DNA of 64,000 nucleotides from Isochrysis galbana. Its lineage: Eukaryota > Haptophyta > Isochrysidales > Isochrysidaceae. The notes under the pieces are model-generated. The model was not told the DNA's origin. It searched no databases and worked only from the letters and a program-made list of their open reading frames with translations. The position numbers and the translations under genes are program-made. Positions 21,066 through 32,500 of the stretch are shown here, piece after piece. The stretch spans positions 4,834,226-4,898,225 of the forward strand of contig CM030937.1 of assembly GCA_018136815.1 (NCBI GenBank), given 5' to 3'. Positions within the stretch are counted from its first letter, which is position 1. Each line of letters opens with the position of its first letter.

Positions 21066-21365
21066 GGGAACAAAGATTGACCCTTTTTGTGGGCCAAGTT
21101 GCAACTTGCTTTTCCATCCACATTTGACATTTGTTTGTGTTCAATTTGTGTAAGCGTCATTCGGATCCCATCCGTACTCCGCTTAGGAGGGGGTATCACA
21201 GGGTGTCTTGTGCGATTTGTGGTTCTATACCGTTAGTGTGCCTTGTGTGGCAGTGCCCCCTAGGTATCTTATAATCATCTTGCCATGGCGTAGCGCGATG
21301 GCGGCGCGCCGCGCCGCTCTCTCACCGCCGCCGGGGCTCGCGCTGCGGGCTCCCGGCGATATATA

Positions 21366-21389
21366 CTAACACAACAATAAAACTCTGAC
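21366..21389 (+). promoter_or_regulatory. Leader-like motif, copy 2 (upstream of COQ8-like gene)
   Basis: Contains acaataaaactctgac. It lies 141 bp upstream of the COQ8-like ATG, with a TATA-like gatatata just before it at 21358. It is identical over 24 bases to 16672-16695 (minus). Confidence 0.45.
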
Positions 21390-21530
21390 GCCCAGCCTTA
21401 AAAAAAACCTGACTCGGATCGCAGAAACATAAGTAGAGCTCTAGGCAAATGAAGAAAAGGGAAGGAAGTACCTTATTTTAGTGCGTGCGTGCGGCCATTT
21501 CTCGAAAACGTCGAGGCGTCGCTCGGAGCG

Positions 21531-23885
21531 ATGTCGGTGCTGCGCGACGGCAGCCGTCTGCTGCGCGGCGCGGCGCTGGTGGGCAGGGAGATGGTGCGGC
21601 TTGCCGAGTCGGGGCAGGCTATCTCGGCACAGACCAGCTGGACTCCGCGACGCGAGATGCCACCGCCGAGGCCACGGCCTGCCAGCGGGAGCCGCCTTGC
21701 AGAGCCCTTGTTCGCTTCCCCTCCACTCGCTGCATCGCATGAGTCGGCCACGTCCCACTCGCCCTCGCCGATACCACCTGCGAGCGCGCTTCCCGAAGGT
21801 GCTTCATCTTCTCTTCCACAGCCAGCGACCGACACTACCTCCAGCTCCATCTCGTCGTCTGCTTCCGCGAGTACGCCTGCATTCGACTCGACCATGGCCA
21901 ACAGCCCAGTGACAGTGGATCAGGTCAAAAAGGAGTTATCTTCTCAGCGGAGCATACCCGTCCACCCGGCGGCACGAGCTCTTCACTTTGGTGGATTAGG
22001 ACTGGGACTTGCTGCCGGCGCTGCAGCTGCAGCTGTGCGTCAAACTCTCTCTGGCGAGAAGCAAGCGCACCTCCTCATGTCTGAAGCTAATGTAGAGCGG
22101 TTGGCTGGGACGCTCTGTCGACTTCGAGGTGCAGCTCTGAAGGTGGGTCAAATGCTGTCGTTCAACGACGCTGACGTGCTGCCGCCGCCAGTGCGCACAG
22201 TTATGGAGCGAGTCAGGAATGGGGCCGATTACATGCCCACTTGGCAGCTCCATCATACACTTGATGAGGAGTTGGGAGCAGACTGGCGCAACCATGTCGA
22301 AACTTTCGACGAGACACCCATTGCTGCCGCGTCGATCGGGCAGGTGCGTCCTTTGGAAGTGTGTTTATACGCCCAATGCTCATATCTTACCTCATTGCGA
22401 TGGCATGGCCTGCATCCTTGAGTTACGGGCAACATACTTGCAGGTACACAAGGCAACCTTGCTCGATGGCCGCCCAGTTGCCATCAAGGTGCAATACCCG
22501 GGCGTCGCCGACTCAATCGTATCGGACCTTTGGAGCATGCGGCAGCTCATTACGTACACGGGGGTAGTCCCCCCTGGCCTCTACCTCGACCGCGTCCTGG
22601 AGGTCGCGAGAGAAGAGCTGCTCGAGGAGTGCGACTATGAGCGAGAGGCAAGTCACTCATCACCCACACTTCTCACAGCATGTCACATGCCTTGCGAACG
22701 CATCTGGGAGGATATGCCAATGGGGGGAAAGGGCTGCACATTATCTCTATCGTCCTCCGTAGACGGAGACCTTCATTTATGCAGTTTCCTCTTCCTCAGG
22801 CAAGTAACACACGAAAGTTCAAACGACTTCTGGCACCTTATCCAGAATTTGTGGTTCCCGCTGTGGTCTCACAACTCTCATCAAAGCGTGTGCTCACCAC
22901 CGAGTGGATGGCCGGGCTACCGATTGACCGTGCCGGCGCGCCTGGAGTTCTAGAACCTGCTGAGCGAGACCGGATAGGCGAGAGGTTGCTGTGGCTCACA
23001 TTGTGTGAGCTGTTCTCCTTCCGCTTCATGCAGGTGCGTGCTTGGTGATCATGTGGCAATCTTGCCAAGGTGCCTTTGTGGGGCCCGCGTGTTCCTTTCC
23101 GGAATGGCCAAAGGATTCCTTTTCCAGATCACCGCCTGCCTTAGCCCGTCTCACCAAAGCTTCTCAAATACTCGCTTTCTCTGTTTTTCTTGATCAGACC
23201 GATCCCAATTGGTCCAACTTCCTATATGAGCCACGCACCCGCCAGTTAGCGTTGATCGACTTCGGTGCATGTCGCTCGTATGACGCAGCATTTGCCGATG
23301 CTTATCTTCGGCTGGTACTTGCGTGCGCTGAAGCTGATAGGGATGCAATTCTTCATCACTCGCGCCAATTGGGGTTTCTCACTGGCGAGGAAGGCCAGAC
23401 GATGCTTGATGCGCATGCCAATGCGGCAGTCCTTGTCGGTGTACCATTCAATGCAAGCCAACAACCATTTGACTTCAGCAAACAGGTACGGGCGGCTTCT
23501 TGACTAGACGTGGCGGAGGGCGTCCTAGACGATCTTGCACGGCGCGTGTCTCATGGAGCAATGCCCGAATAGTTCGTAAGGGAGGATCGGGACTCGCTCA
23601 TTCTTGATTAGCCGATTGACATCGCTATAGGACATCTCGCGCCGAGTGGGTGCCGACGTGCAAACGATGATCAAGGAACGCTTGACGCCTCCTCGCAAGG
23701 AAATATACTCACTCCATAGGCGGCTCAACGGATGCTTTCAGCTCGCATCCCGCGTCGGTGCGAGGATTCGAGCGCGCGAAATCCTTCTTGACTTCAAACG
23801 CAGACATCAATGGAGCACCTGCGATGATGAGCTGGATTTGCTACGGCCCCACGCCTCGACGGCGTCTGCGGTGGACGCAGCTTGA
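21531..23885 (+). CDS. COQ8/ADCK (ABC1) family atypical kinase
   Basis: Five exons: 21531-22343, 22444-22647, 22800-23033, 23198-23485, 23631-23885; 597 aa, all junctions phase 0. Intron 2 has a GC donor (GAG/GCAAGT). COQ8 proteins are mitochondrial (or plastid) ATPase/kinases supporting ubiquinone or prenyl-lipid synthesis. Visible landmarks: the family-specific KxGQ (LKVGQMLS, ~205), the Ala-rich loop AAAS in PIAAASIGQ (~265), nucleotide-binding Lys in AIKVQYPG (~286), Glu in ECDYERE, D/N in TDPNWSN (419-424), and the metal-binding DFG (438). Both COQ8-type hallmarks (KxGQ, AAAS) are intact. A Ser/Pro/Ala-rich N-terminal ~130 residues could hold a targeting signal. I chose the ATG at 21531; there is none further up in frame. 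Whether it is mitochondrial ADCK3/4-like or a plastid type is undecided. Confidence 0.92.
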
Positions 23886-24272
23886 GATGAGCCTCTCCCT
23901 TGCAGTTATTGCCTTTACGTGACCAACCATGGTTGGCTGCCTGGCATCTACTGTTGATGACACGCGTTTCACACCATTTGCACAAATCCATTATCTATAT
24001 TCGTGAATAGTTATCCGTCTCGTCTCCCAAGTCTCAAGATTCAATCAATCTGTGCGCAAGCCAGCTGATTGTGTTAGCGCGAAAGGAAGCGATGGTGTCG
24101 GAAAAGTGAGCAAAGAGCGCAAAGGCCTTGGAGTAGTCGTTGAGTGAGGAATGTAACTAGCAAGGAGTTAACCGACGATGGCCATAACACTCGAGCCACT
24201 ACCCGTATGGGCACACTCTTGCTTGGCCCGCGTCACCACGTGCACTGCTACCACGTCACCCGCTGCAACACA
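23886..24272. other. Intergenic, nothing recognised
   Basis: AT-richer spacer after the kinase gene, without a gene. Confidence 0.4.
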
Positions 24273-24368
24273 CAAAAAAATTCTTAATAATCTCGCCGCG
24301 CGCGCGACTCTACACAACTTCATGCAGCCACGCCCGCTTCCCTTATCCCCCCTCTACCTGCCTTGCGG
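24273..24368 (+). repeat. Dispersed repeat R1, copy b
   Basis: Close match to 3305-3409 (A-run, ttcttaataatctcgccgcg, then gccacgcccgcttcccttat). Confidence 0.8.
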
Positions 24369-24414
24369 CGCTGCAACACAAACAAAATAGGAAAATAGTG
24401 CGCCAACTAATCTT

Positions 24415-24790
24415 ATGATTGGTCGCCATGGATGGAGGGGGGCCTCGCGCCTCGCGCCTCCCCCACTCTCTCTACTCCCCTCATGGGGGGCGAGAACCAT
24501 CCACCCCCCTGCGCTGCCGCGCTGCCTCTTGGCCTCTTGGCATGCAACATGTAGGGGGGACTCATCAAGACTGCCCAGACTCTCCCAGAGAGAGACTAGA
24601 GAGCTAGGCTTGCTTGGATCGCACGCACGCCCTGGCCCGCGCTGGCCAGCTTGTCGCTTTGAACAGCCCCTCCTCCTCCTCACCTGGACCCCCGTGATCA
24701 GGAGCCACCAGCCAGCTCCAGTCGACCTTCATTCAGGGGCGCGGAGAGCCAGCGAGGGAAAGGCAAGAGGGGCCAGGTCCAAGCCGCCTC
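24415..24790 (+). repeat. Possible diverged E1 element copy
   Basis: Shares with E1 the order: ggggcctcgcg, actcatcaa..gcccaga, ccagcgagggaaaggca, aggggccagg. Similarity is patchy, so this call is weak. Confidence 0.35.
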
Positions 24791-25119
24791 GTAGGGCGTA
24801 TGGGTTCACGTTGACACGCCCTCGAGGGCCCATTACAGTAGCTTGGGCAGGGTGTTAACCCATCTGGCCTCTTACAAGTGTTGACGCAGGGCACAACAAG
24901 TGTTGACACGGTGTGGACGCACTTCCACTTGTAACGGTTGCGGTTGCTGGTTGCTGATTCTGCTTGCTTTAGCGGTTTAGCGGGCAGCGCGGCAGCGCGC
25001 GCGAGGGAATGCGCGGTCAAATGACAAAATGCCTATCGGGACACGCGCGGCCCCGCGCAGGTGGAACGCGCAGGCGACGCGCAGCGCGCAACGTGAGCGT
25101 CGTCCGGTCGGTCGCGCGC

Positions 25120-25280
25120 AGCGAGTGCCCCGAAGGGTCTGGGCCAGATTGTTGAGTGCCCTGCCCCTGCCAAAGGGCAGGGGCTGGGGTTGATTGTACG
25201 GGCCCACCCCGGGGGGTGTCCGCGATGGTGTGAGGGGGGCGCGAGGCCCCCATTGTCCCCCACTTATAAAAGTAGGTTGG
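25120..25280 (-). repeat. E1 element copy, 5' part
   Basis: The minus strand begins caacctacttttataagtgg and follows E1 closely through catcgcggacacc, gtgggcccgtac and cagcccctgcc to the end of the match near 25120. The 3' part of E1 is missing, so this copy is broken or recombined. Confidence 0.85.
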
Positions 25281-26686
25281 GGTCGACGCGCCTCCAACCT
25301 GTTTAGATGCGCTACAATCGCGCTGAAGGCCTCCTCGTCTTTGATTTTGTATCCACGGTCGTAAGCCGTGAAGGTGATGATTATCTTGGCTGAGATTTCA
25401 TTTTATACCCTTAGAAGTTCAAATAGTGTTTGACCGCCCTACAGCATCTGCACTGGTGCATCCATTCACAAGGAGAATGATGGCGAATTGGCCGCTCTCA
25501 ATGCTTGAATTTGCACTGCACTTATTCTCACTCCTTATTCATTATAGTAGTACTAATTCTTCAACACATAGTGTTACTACAACCAAACGGCAGAGCTGCA
25601 CTGGCCCAGAATCATCACCGCTGTATGAAGATTTTGCGCTCGCCGTTTGCCCTCGTAAGAGCGATTCTCAATTAAATGAAGAGGTCGTGCCGTCGAAAAT
25701 TTCGGCGAAAGGAGAGACACATGTTGTTCGGCCCCCACCTCATTTTCCGAACCCTCGTTCACCAACTTTCACCGGGAATTTGTGGAATGTGGGCAGCCAC
25801 TTTGCAAGGTGTATGTTGTATGGCGACGCCTTGATATCGCGTTATTCATCTTCTTTAGGCGGAGGAGGCCCACAAGGTTGTATCATTTTCTATTGCAATG
25901 GGGAGGGCACTTGAATGATGAAGTTGAGAGGACATGCATTAAGTTCAGTGCATCCGGCGGTGCACACCTGTAGTGAGCTGAATTTGACCCTACCGATGGC
26001 CTCGTTCTCAGCGATGGAAAAAAATGAGGACAGCGAGTCAAACCCGACGTAGAGCGCATGGGAGTCCCGATGCTGGTTGACAGCCCACTCACTGAAGGGC
26101 ACCAAACATGGTAAGTCAGATATCAAGTCATCCGCGCGTTCGCTGGCCAGTGAGAGAGGGGGAGGGAGACAGAGAACGACCGAGCCTGGCAGCTCAGAGA
26201 CGAGATGGTTGAGCCGCGCACAATTTGGTGGTATCTGCATGCCCCGTGCCCACGTATTTCGCTTGGAGGTGCTCGAGCTGTGAGTGAACTGAGAAGCGCT
26301 CCTGGCTCGTCATGGCCTCGCGATGGGGCCGAGCGAGAAGCCTGCAGACGTATGCTGTGGGTATACGCGGAAAATGAGTCGCGGGTACAGCCAAGGAAGA
26401 AGAGTGTCACACAAAAGCCGCTGCAGGTGCGGGTTGGGCGCCGAGGGCTCGCGCCTCTAGCGTGGCGCAGCGAAAGGACCGACAATACACAATACTCTAC
26501 TCTATAGAGTACTCCCAGAAAGAGAAGAGCTACTTTATGTCGAGTACTTTTGTAGCCTATAGTCGTCGAGGGGGAGGGGGGGGGGGGGACTCCGCAGCAG
26601 AGGGAGCTAAGCGAGGCACGATGCCAGGTCACAAACAACAAACAACCCTTATGGTACATGGTCATAAGACCCAAATGATGACGGAT
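25281..26686. other. Intergenic; R4 repeat relic, no gene recognised
   Basis: A diverged R4 repeat (ending tgtttgaccgccct) lies at 25385-25440. Several frames of 100-180 codons exist on both strands (25426-25914 plus, 26240-25890 minus, 26674-26123 minus), but none begins convincingly or resembles a known family. A G-run is near 26580. Confidence 0.35.
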
Positions 26687-27154
26687 CCTACATGGGAGAT
26701 ACGGACCATCGGCCCCCCAGATACGGTAGATACGGCTGTATCTGGGTCAACTCTCAACTCCCAGATACGGCCAGATACGGTGCTAGATACAAATACAATC
26801 CAAATACAAATACCGGGGGGGGGGGTTACGCGGCGCGCGCAGGAGGCGCGGCGCGCGCAACCCCAATTGGGGTTGGGAGCCATGTCCAGCGGCGCTAAGG
26901 GGGTGGCGTGGAGTGGGGTGGGGGCGTGGGGGCGTACGTAGGGGGAGGGGGGAGGGGTACAGGGGTACGGGCGTACGGCGTACGCGCAAAACGCCTATTT
27001 TAACAGTAGAAGCACAGTTATAATGGTAAAATCGCCATTTTAAGCCTAGAAGTGGTGTGTATCCTGGTCTGGGGCTCCCCCAGATACAGTAGATACAGCT
27101 GTATCTGGCCCCTCCCCCAGACCCAGATACTGTATCCTGCATCTCCCATCTAGG
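26687..27154. mobile_element. MITE with 8-bp target duplication
   Basis: The 468-bp element has inverted ends cctacatgggagat (26687) and the mirror of cctagatgggagat (27154), one mismatch. The 8-mer tgacggat stands on both sides (26679-26686 and 27155-27162). Subterminal palindromes of the type agatacggctgtatct are present near both ends. No coding capacity. The 8-bp duplication points to a hAT-type transposase, but the ends differ from those of the other two elements in this window. Confidence 0.9.
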
Positions 27155-27952
27155 TGACGGATCCAGAATAACTTTGGAGCACGCAACTCGCTTCTCGCTT
27201 GAACGTAAATGTACATAGGGCATAGGGCGTTCAAACACCCTACACCTACATGTGAAACACAGTCAAACTTAGAAAATGAAACACAGAAAAAAACAGTATG
27301 TTTTTTGCCGTCGAAAAAAATAGAGAAAACAGTGTAAAAAACAGATGAGCGGGGGGGGGGGGGGCACGGCGGGAGGTGGGGCGGCCCGTGGCCCGTGTCG
27401 AGCTCCCTCTGTCGAACATGCGATGACCACTGGCTCGTAGGCAGAGGGCCGTTCGATCGAGCCGGCAGCTGACGCGGCCGTGAAAGAGTCGTTGGTTGTT
27501 GCTTGCGGGAATATGTCTAAGAGGTCATAGTAGAAGTCGGGTCTGACTGTGTCTACCATCGAGTGCTAGAGACGAAGAGGGGGACGGAGGTTCGGAGGCT
27601 CGCAACGCGCGGCGTTGGAGGGTAGGGCAGAGGCTAGCTAGCGAGCTAGAGGAAGAGAGTGAATGAGAGGGAGAGCTTCTTAGGTCCAAGGTAGACACGA
27701 GAGACTACAACACAGAGACCCCAAAAAGATCCCTCGTCACGCAGTCACACACGAACTAACCTAAACAGGGCGAAAACTAACCACCCCCACGACGGAATGT
27801 CAAGCGTCGGCACCAAGGCGGCTCATCGACGCACAGACATGCGACAGAGAAGTCGGAACAACGAGGGCAGACCTCGCTGGGGAGCTACCGCCGATACACG
27901 AAGAGAAGACGGAAGACTACAACCGATGCATGGGGAGAAGACGGAAGACAGT
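27155..27952. other. Intergenic, nothing recognised
   Basis: Holds a G-run at about 27350 and no convincing frame. Confidence 0.4.
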
Positions 27953-28072
27953 CATGGAACGTTTGATGACATCGAAAGAAAGTAAGAGAAGGGGTAGAAT
28001 GTCGCCGACGAGACCTTGAGGCCTAAAATAACCCACCGGTTAGAAGTAAAAGTCTGTCATCGTATGGAATAC
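27953..28072 (+). repeat. Dispersed repeat R5, copy b
   Basis: Matches 20747-20866 over its full 120 bp (catggaacgtttgatg to cgtatggaatac). Confidence 0.8.
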
Positions 28073-28084
28073 GACACTCCCCGA

Positions 28085-28812
28085 CTAAATTCGAGTCGTC
28101 CCGACGAGCGGCTTGGAAGGAGAACAAAGCAACCGAAATAGAAGAAATCCAGAATTAGAACGAGGCGAGAGAAACCCCGAGAAACCAAACATTGAAGGCG
28201 ACGCTGGAAATAGAAGACGAGAGCACCCGTGGGCCCTTTGAGCACAAATTCGGAAGCTTGAAGCGGCGGCCAGGAGGTTGGCGAAAATGCCCCGGGTGTC
28301 GCAGCCGACCGAGAGCGCCCTCTCGAGGTTCATGGAGAACTTGAGGCGGTAACTACCCCAGGCTGCGGCCGCGGTCTCCGTCGAGTCGGATTTAAGATCC
28401 TTGCTTGGGGAACTTGAGGCCACACAGCTGCTCGGTAATGCGGGCCTGGTAGTTAGGGTTGTACTTGGACTTGGACCGGGATTCGAGCCACCTCGGGATA
28501 TAAGTGGCGGTGAAGAAGATGTTCGACAAGCACAAATTCCGTCTTGGCGCCTACGACCGCGCCGTTCCATAATCCCGCTCCATCTATGCCCATGGAAACA
28601 GCGGGAACTTCTGTTGGGCCACAAGGAGTCCACTTCGTCGGAATCGGCGGCTCCGAGCCTCCGCAAGGTCCTTCTAACACGGCGACGCCATCCGCTCCAT
28701 CAGACGAGCCTCCGCTTGTGGACCCACTCCGCGAGCGAGCTGAGCTCACCTCTCTTGGGACCTCGAGCTGCCCGAGGCCCGACTTGCCCCCTGGAGGTTT
28801 TTTATTGGGCAT
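28085..28812 (-). pseudogene. Unrecognised broken coding relic
   Basis: The minus strand reads LWNGAVVGAKTEFVLVEHLL and RHLYPEVARIPVQVQVQP, then stops and appears to continue in other frames (ITEQLCGLKFPKQ, LPPQVLHEPREGALGRLRHP). The run of protein-like segments broken by frameshifts next to a dispersed repeat suggests a transposon gag- or transposase-like relic, but I cannot name the family. Confidence 0.3.
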
Positions 28813-28899
28813 CGCGCCACGGTAAAAATGAAGCCCCGCCCTTACTAAAAGTTAAAAGCCCCTGTTTGACCACCCTATTGTATTTTATTGCACAATCAT

Positions 28900-28950
28900 G
28901 ACTTGGTCAATTTTCACCCTCAGAAGTTAAAATAGCTGTTTGACCGCCCT
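28900..28950 (+). repeat. Dispersed repeat R4, best copy
   Basis: gacttggtcaattttcaccc, then agaagttaaaatagctg, then tttgaccgccct. Another copy is at 54768-54824, a diverged one at 25385-25440, and a partial one just upstream (28848-28876). Confidence 0.75.
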
Positions 28951-29511
28951 GAGAGCTGAGAGAGAGAGAAGGCGATGTGTCGTGCTAGAGGCCCCACGCG
29001 AGTGTCAGATCCCTCAATGCTATATGGTAGATGGTAGATAGTAGATGGTCCTGATTATGTGCATCGGCATGAGAAGGAAGGGATGGTGGGTGGGTCTGAC
29101 GAGGGGTGTCTGGAGGACGGACCGCAGCCAAAGTTAGACCACATGGTCAAGGACACTCTCCAATGGGTGGCACGCTCTCCCTGTGACGGTAGGGGGGGGG
29201 GGGGGAAGGGGGGGGGGGGAGGGGGGGGGGGGGGAGATGACGCCGGAGCTTCCCGCGCCCGCACAGGAGACCGGAGTGACCCGCGAGGGGGGGGGCCGTC
29301 CCGCTCTCTCTTCTCTCTCCCCCTTCTGCAGGGAAGGTGAAGACGGCACGGTCTTCTCGCTCCCACGCCGGTCTTTTCTTCTCTCAGGCGCTCTTCCTCT
29401 TCTCCTCCCGGACACCCTCTTTCTTCTCTGAGCTGTGTCACGGAGCGAGGGGGACGGGGTAGCAGACAGACTGAAAGGCTTTGCCCCCCCCCTCCCCACT
29501 CGCCGGGTAAG
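28951..29511. other. Intergenic leader region with G runs
   Basis: A tgg-taga microsatellite is at 29018-29048. Long G runs lie at 29190-29234 and a CT-rich tract just upstream of the next gene. No coding signal. Confidence 0.4.
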
Positions 29512-32500
29512 ATGGAGCTGCCGGTGGTCGAGGCGATCAACGTGCTTGCTGACGAGCAGGGCAACGCGGCCGCCGCCAACGCCGCCGTCGTTTCCATCCT
29601 GTCGCCAGGCCAAGAGGCGGAGGCTCTCATCGCTCAGACCATAGAATCCCATGCCACTTCCAGGATAGAGCTGCCGGTGGCAGTCCGGCCGAATTCACAA
29701 AGCCGAACCTACGAGTCATTCACCTCAGACATCTCTCAGATGCATGTAACGGTCCGTCCGTCTCACCGGCCTCGCCGGAATTCAGAAGCAAGAGCCCAGG
29801 GATAACATTCACTGCGGCTCACCTTCACCGGAGAGGCATCATGGCCGATCTGGCTGCAAAACGAATCGTTCAAGACACGAGGCCTCCTAACGATGCCTTG
29901 CGCATCTTGCACCTAACTAACCTCCGGCGGCATGATGCTGCTCTCATTGCCACTGCTCACGGGCTCATCTATCCGAATACATTGCGTTACAGGTGAATGC
30001 CCAACAACAAGGATGTCATGATAGAGGCGCTCCTGAGACCATCGAAGCGCGCATTTCCACCGCCGAGCTCTTGATGAACGTATCCACTAGCGGAACGAAT
30101 CAGGCACGTACAATTTAATCTCTTGCAAGCATGGCAATCGCTTCGACCAACTTATGGGATGCTGTGCAATTCAACTATGCGTCCATGAGGATCTGCACCT
30201 ATTGACATCTCCCTTCCGCTTGGTACAGAAAAGCACATCTCTTGACCCCAATAGTGCTGATCCGGCTGCGTGCTACAGCTGCATGGACCAAAAAGGTGTG
30301 AAACACACCCATTGCACATCCACGCTGTTTTGAAGTCACTTCCGTAATCTGAATCTCATTCTTTCCCTGCATCTCCCGCTAATCCACACGTTGTACCTAC
30401 CGATCTATGTGCACTCAGTTGAGCCGGACGGTATCCAACGCAAGACGGGATGGAACGGCCGTCTCACTGGATAGCGTGTCGTCACATAGCACATCCGGCC
30501 CCGCTGAACTTGCAGGTCACGCGGCAAGCTCCTCAACCTCTGGTATGAGTCAGACCTCTCATTCACTTGGCGAGAGCGCTGGGCGCAACCATCCGCAGAT
30601 GCAGTTGTCGAAGCCGGCGGACGCATGCGCGTCGGGCAGTTCGCAAGTTGCCAACAGCATCCAGGTCTATGAAACTCCACACCTACCGCATTCTGCCACA
30701 GGCGCAAACGAGCTGACGCTCGATGGAGTCTGTGCCCCTATCCCCTCATCCCTTCCTCTAGTGGAAGCCATCCCCTGCTCTCCTGCTCCTCCAGCGCCTC
30801 CGCACCATGATCACTCTTCTCGCTGTCTAGTTGAGGGTTGCACGCACATGCGCCGCACGGGCGGTGATCAACCCCTCTGCAAGACGCATGGTGGTGGTCC
30901 CCGGTGCTCGATAGCTGGCTGCACTCGCGCGGCTGCGTCTGCAGGTTTCAGACCGCTCTGCGGGCAGCACGGCGGCGGGAGGCGTTGCGTCGTCGAAGGT
31001 TGCGAGAGGATGGCACGGACGAACAAGGGCAATGAGGTCGGCAAGTGCGCTGCGCATGGCGGAGGCAAGCGGTGTCTGTGGCCCCAGGGCTGCGATAAGT
31101 CGGCTCGAGCTGGTGGGCCACAGTTCTGCGCGAAGCACGGTGGGGGCCAGCGGTGCGCGTCGCCGGGCTGCACCAAATCGGCCCCAGAGGTGAACAATCC
31201 GTATTGCGTCTCGCACGGAGGCGGCAAGCGGTGTCAGATCGCTGACTGTCGACGCTCAGCGGCATCTGGAGGCAAGGACAACCTCTGCATCCGGCATGGA
31301 GGCGGCAGGCGGTGTGAGGGAAATGGCTGCCATAGGGCGGCTCTTTCTGGTGGGAACCTCTGCGCCACTCATGGGGGCATAAGCTACAGAAAGAAGGCGG
31401 CGTCTCTTCAACTGGTGAGTGCTTTGCTGAGGACGACCCGAGTGCTGTTTCAAAGCTAGTCTGCTGCTATACGCCTCCATACACCTCAACGCATTTGGAT
31501 CACATTGAGATGGCAGAGATGCTCACGCTAACCTCACCGAATTTTCACACCTTCTCAGCTATTGTCCGCATCACCATCCCTAAGCATCACGGCAAACACA
31601 GTCCACATGCGGCCGAGTTCGTCTCACGACACTTCTTCGGAGTCATCTCACGGGAAAAGGGCTGGCAAAAGAAATAATCAGCTTATTGACGGTGGGGGTG
31701 AGGCATCCGAATCTCCGCTACGCACCACCAGCCTTCTTGCCTCATCAGGGCAAAGCACAATCGAGCAAGGCAGCATGTTTGCGTCGCCCAACTTTCCTGC
31801 AGAAGCCACCGCACAAGCGGGTAAGGATGCAAAGCCTCGAGCTATTGGAGAGCGTTTGCACAGCCAGCGCCAGCAGCTCGCTGCTGTGCGTGCAGCAGAT
31901 TTGCTGGAAAGTGCATTGAAACCGAAGAAGAAACCGACTTCGGCTTTGGCTGCCACAAAGGTCAACGAGATCGCCCGGTCGATGATGATGAGCCGCCATG
32001 GATCCGAAAGTGACGCTCGTACGGCACCTGGTGCGCTCGAGGGATTGGTAGGCCCCAGCAGCGAGCCGTCAAGTTCTGCGAGGGCGACTGACCATGAGTC
32101 CTATACGGATGACGAGACGACAAGCCCCGCAATTGCAGCCCAGAGATGCCCTACGTTTGGACCGATCCTATCTTCTCGTTCGTTTGTCCCTTGGCCCACT
32201 CAAGCCAATGCGCCCGTTGCTGTAGACGCGGGCTCACCGCCCACAGCGTCCATCTCCGCGCCAGCTGCGCCCGTCGCATTTTCCAACACTAACCGAGCAG
32301 CCGGAACGCTCACTCCGCGCGACACAGACCCTAGTGCCTCATGCGAGCCTGCAACATCCGCCAGTGGCCAAACTTGCTGTGCTGATAGTCTAATCCCACA
32401 CTCATTGGCGTTTGCCCAATCACCGACGGGATGCACTAGTCCTGTCGACGGCACCGTCGTGCCCTTAGATGCTCCTCCTTCTGACAAAGTGGCCGATGCT

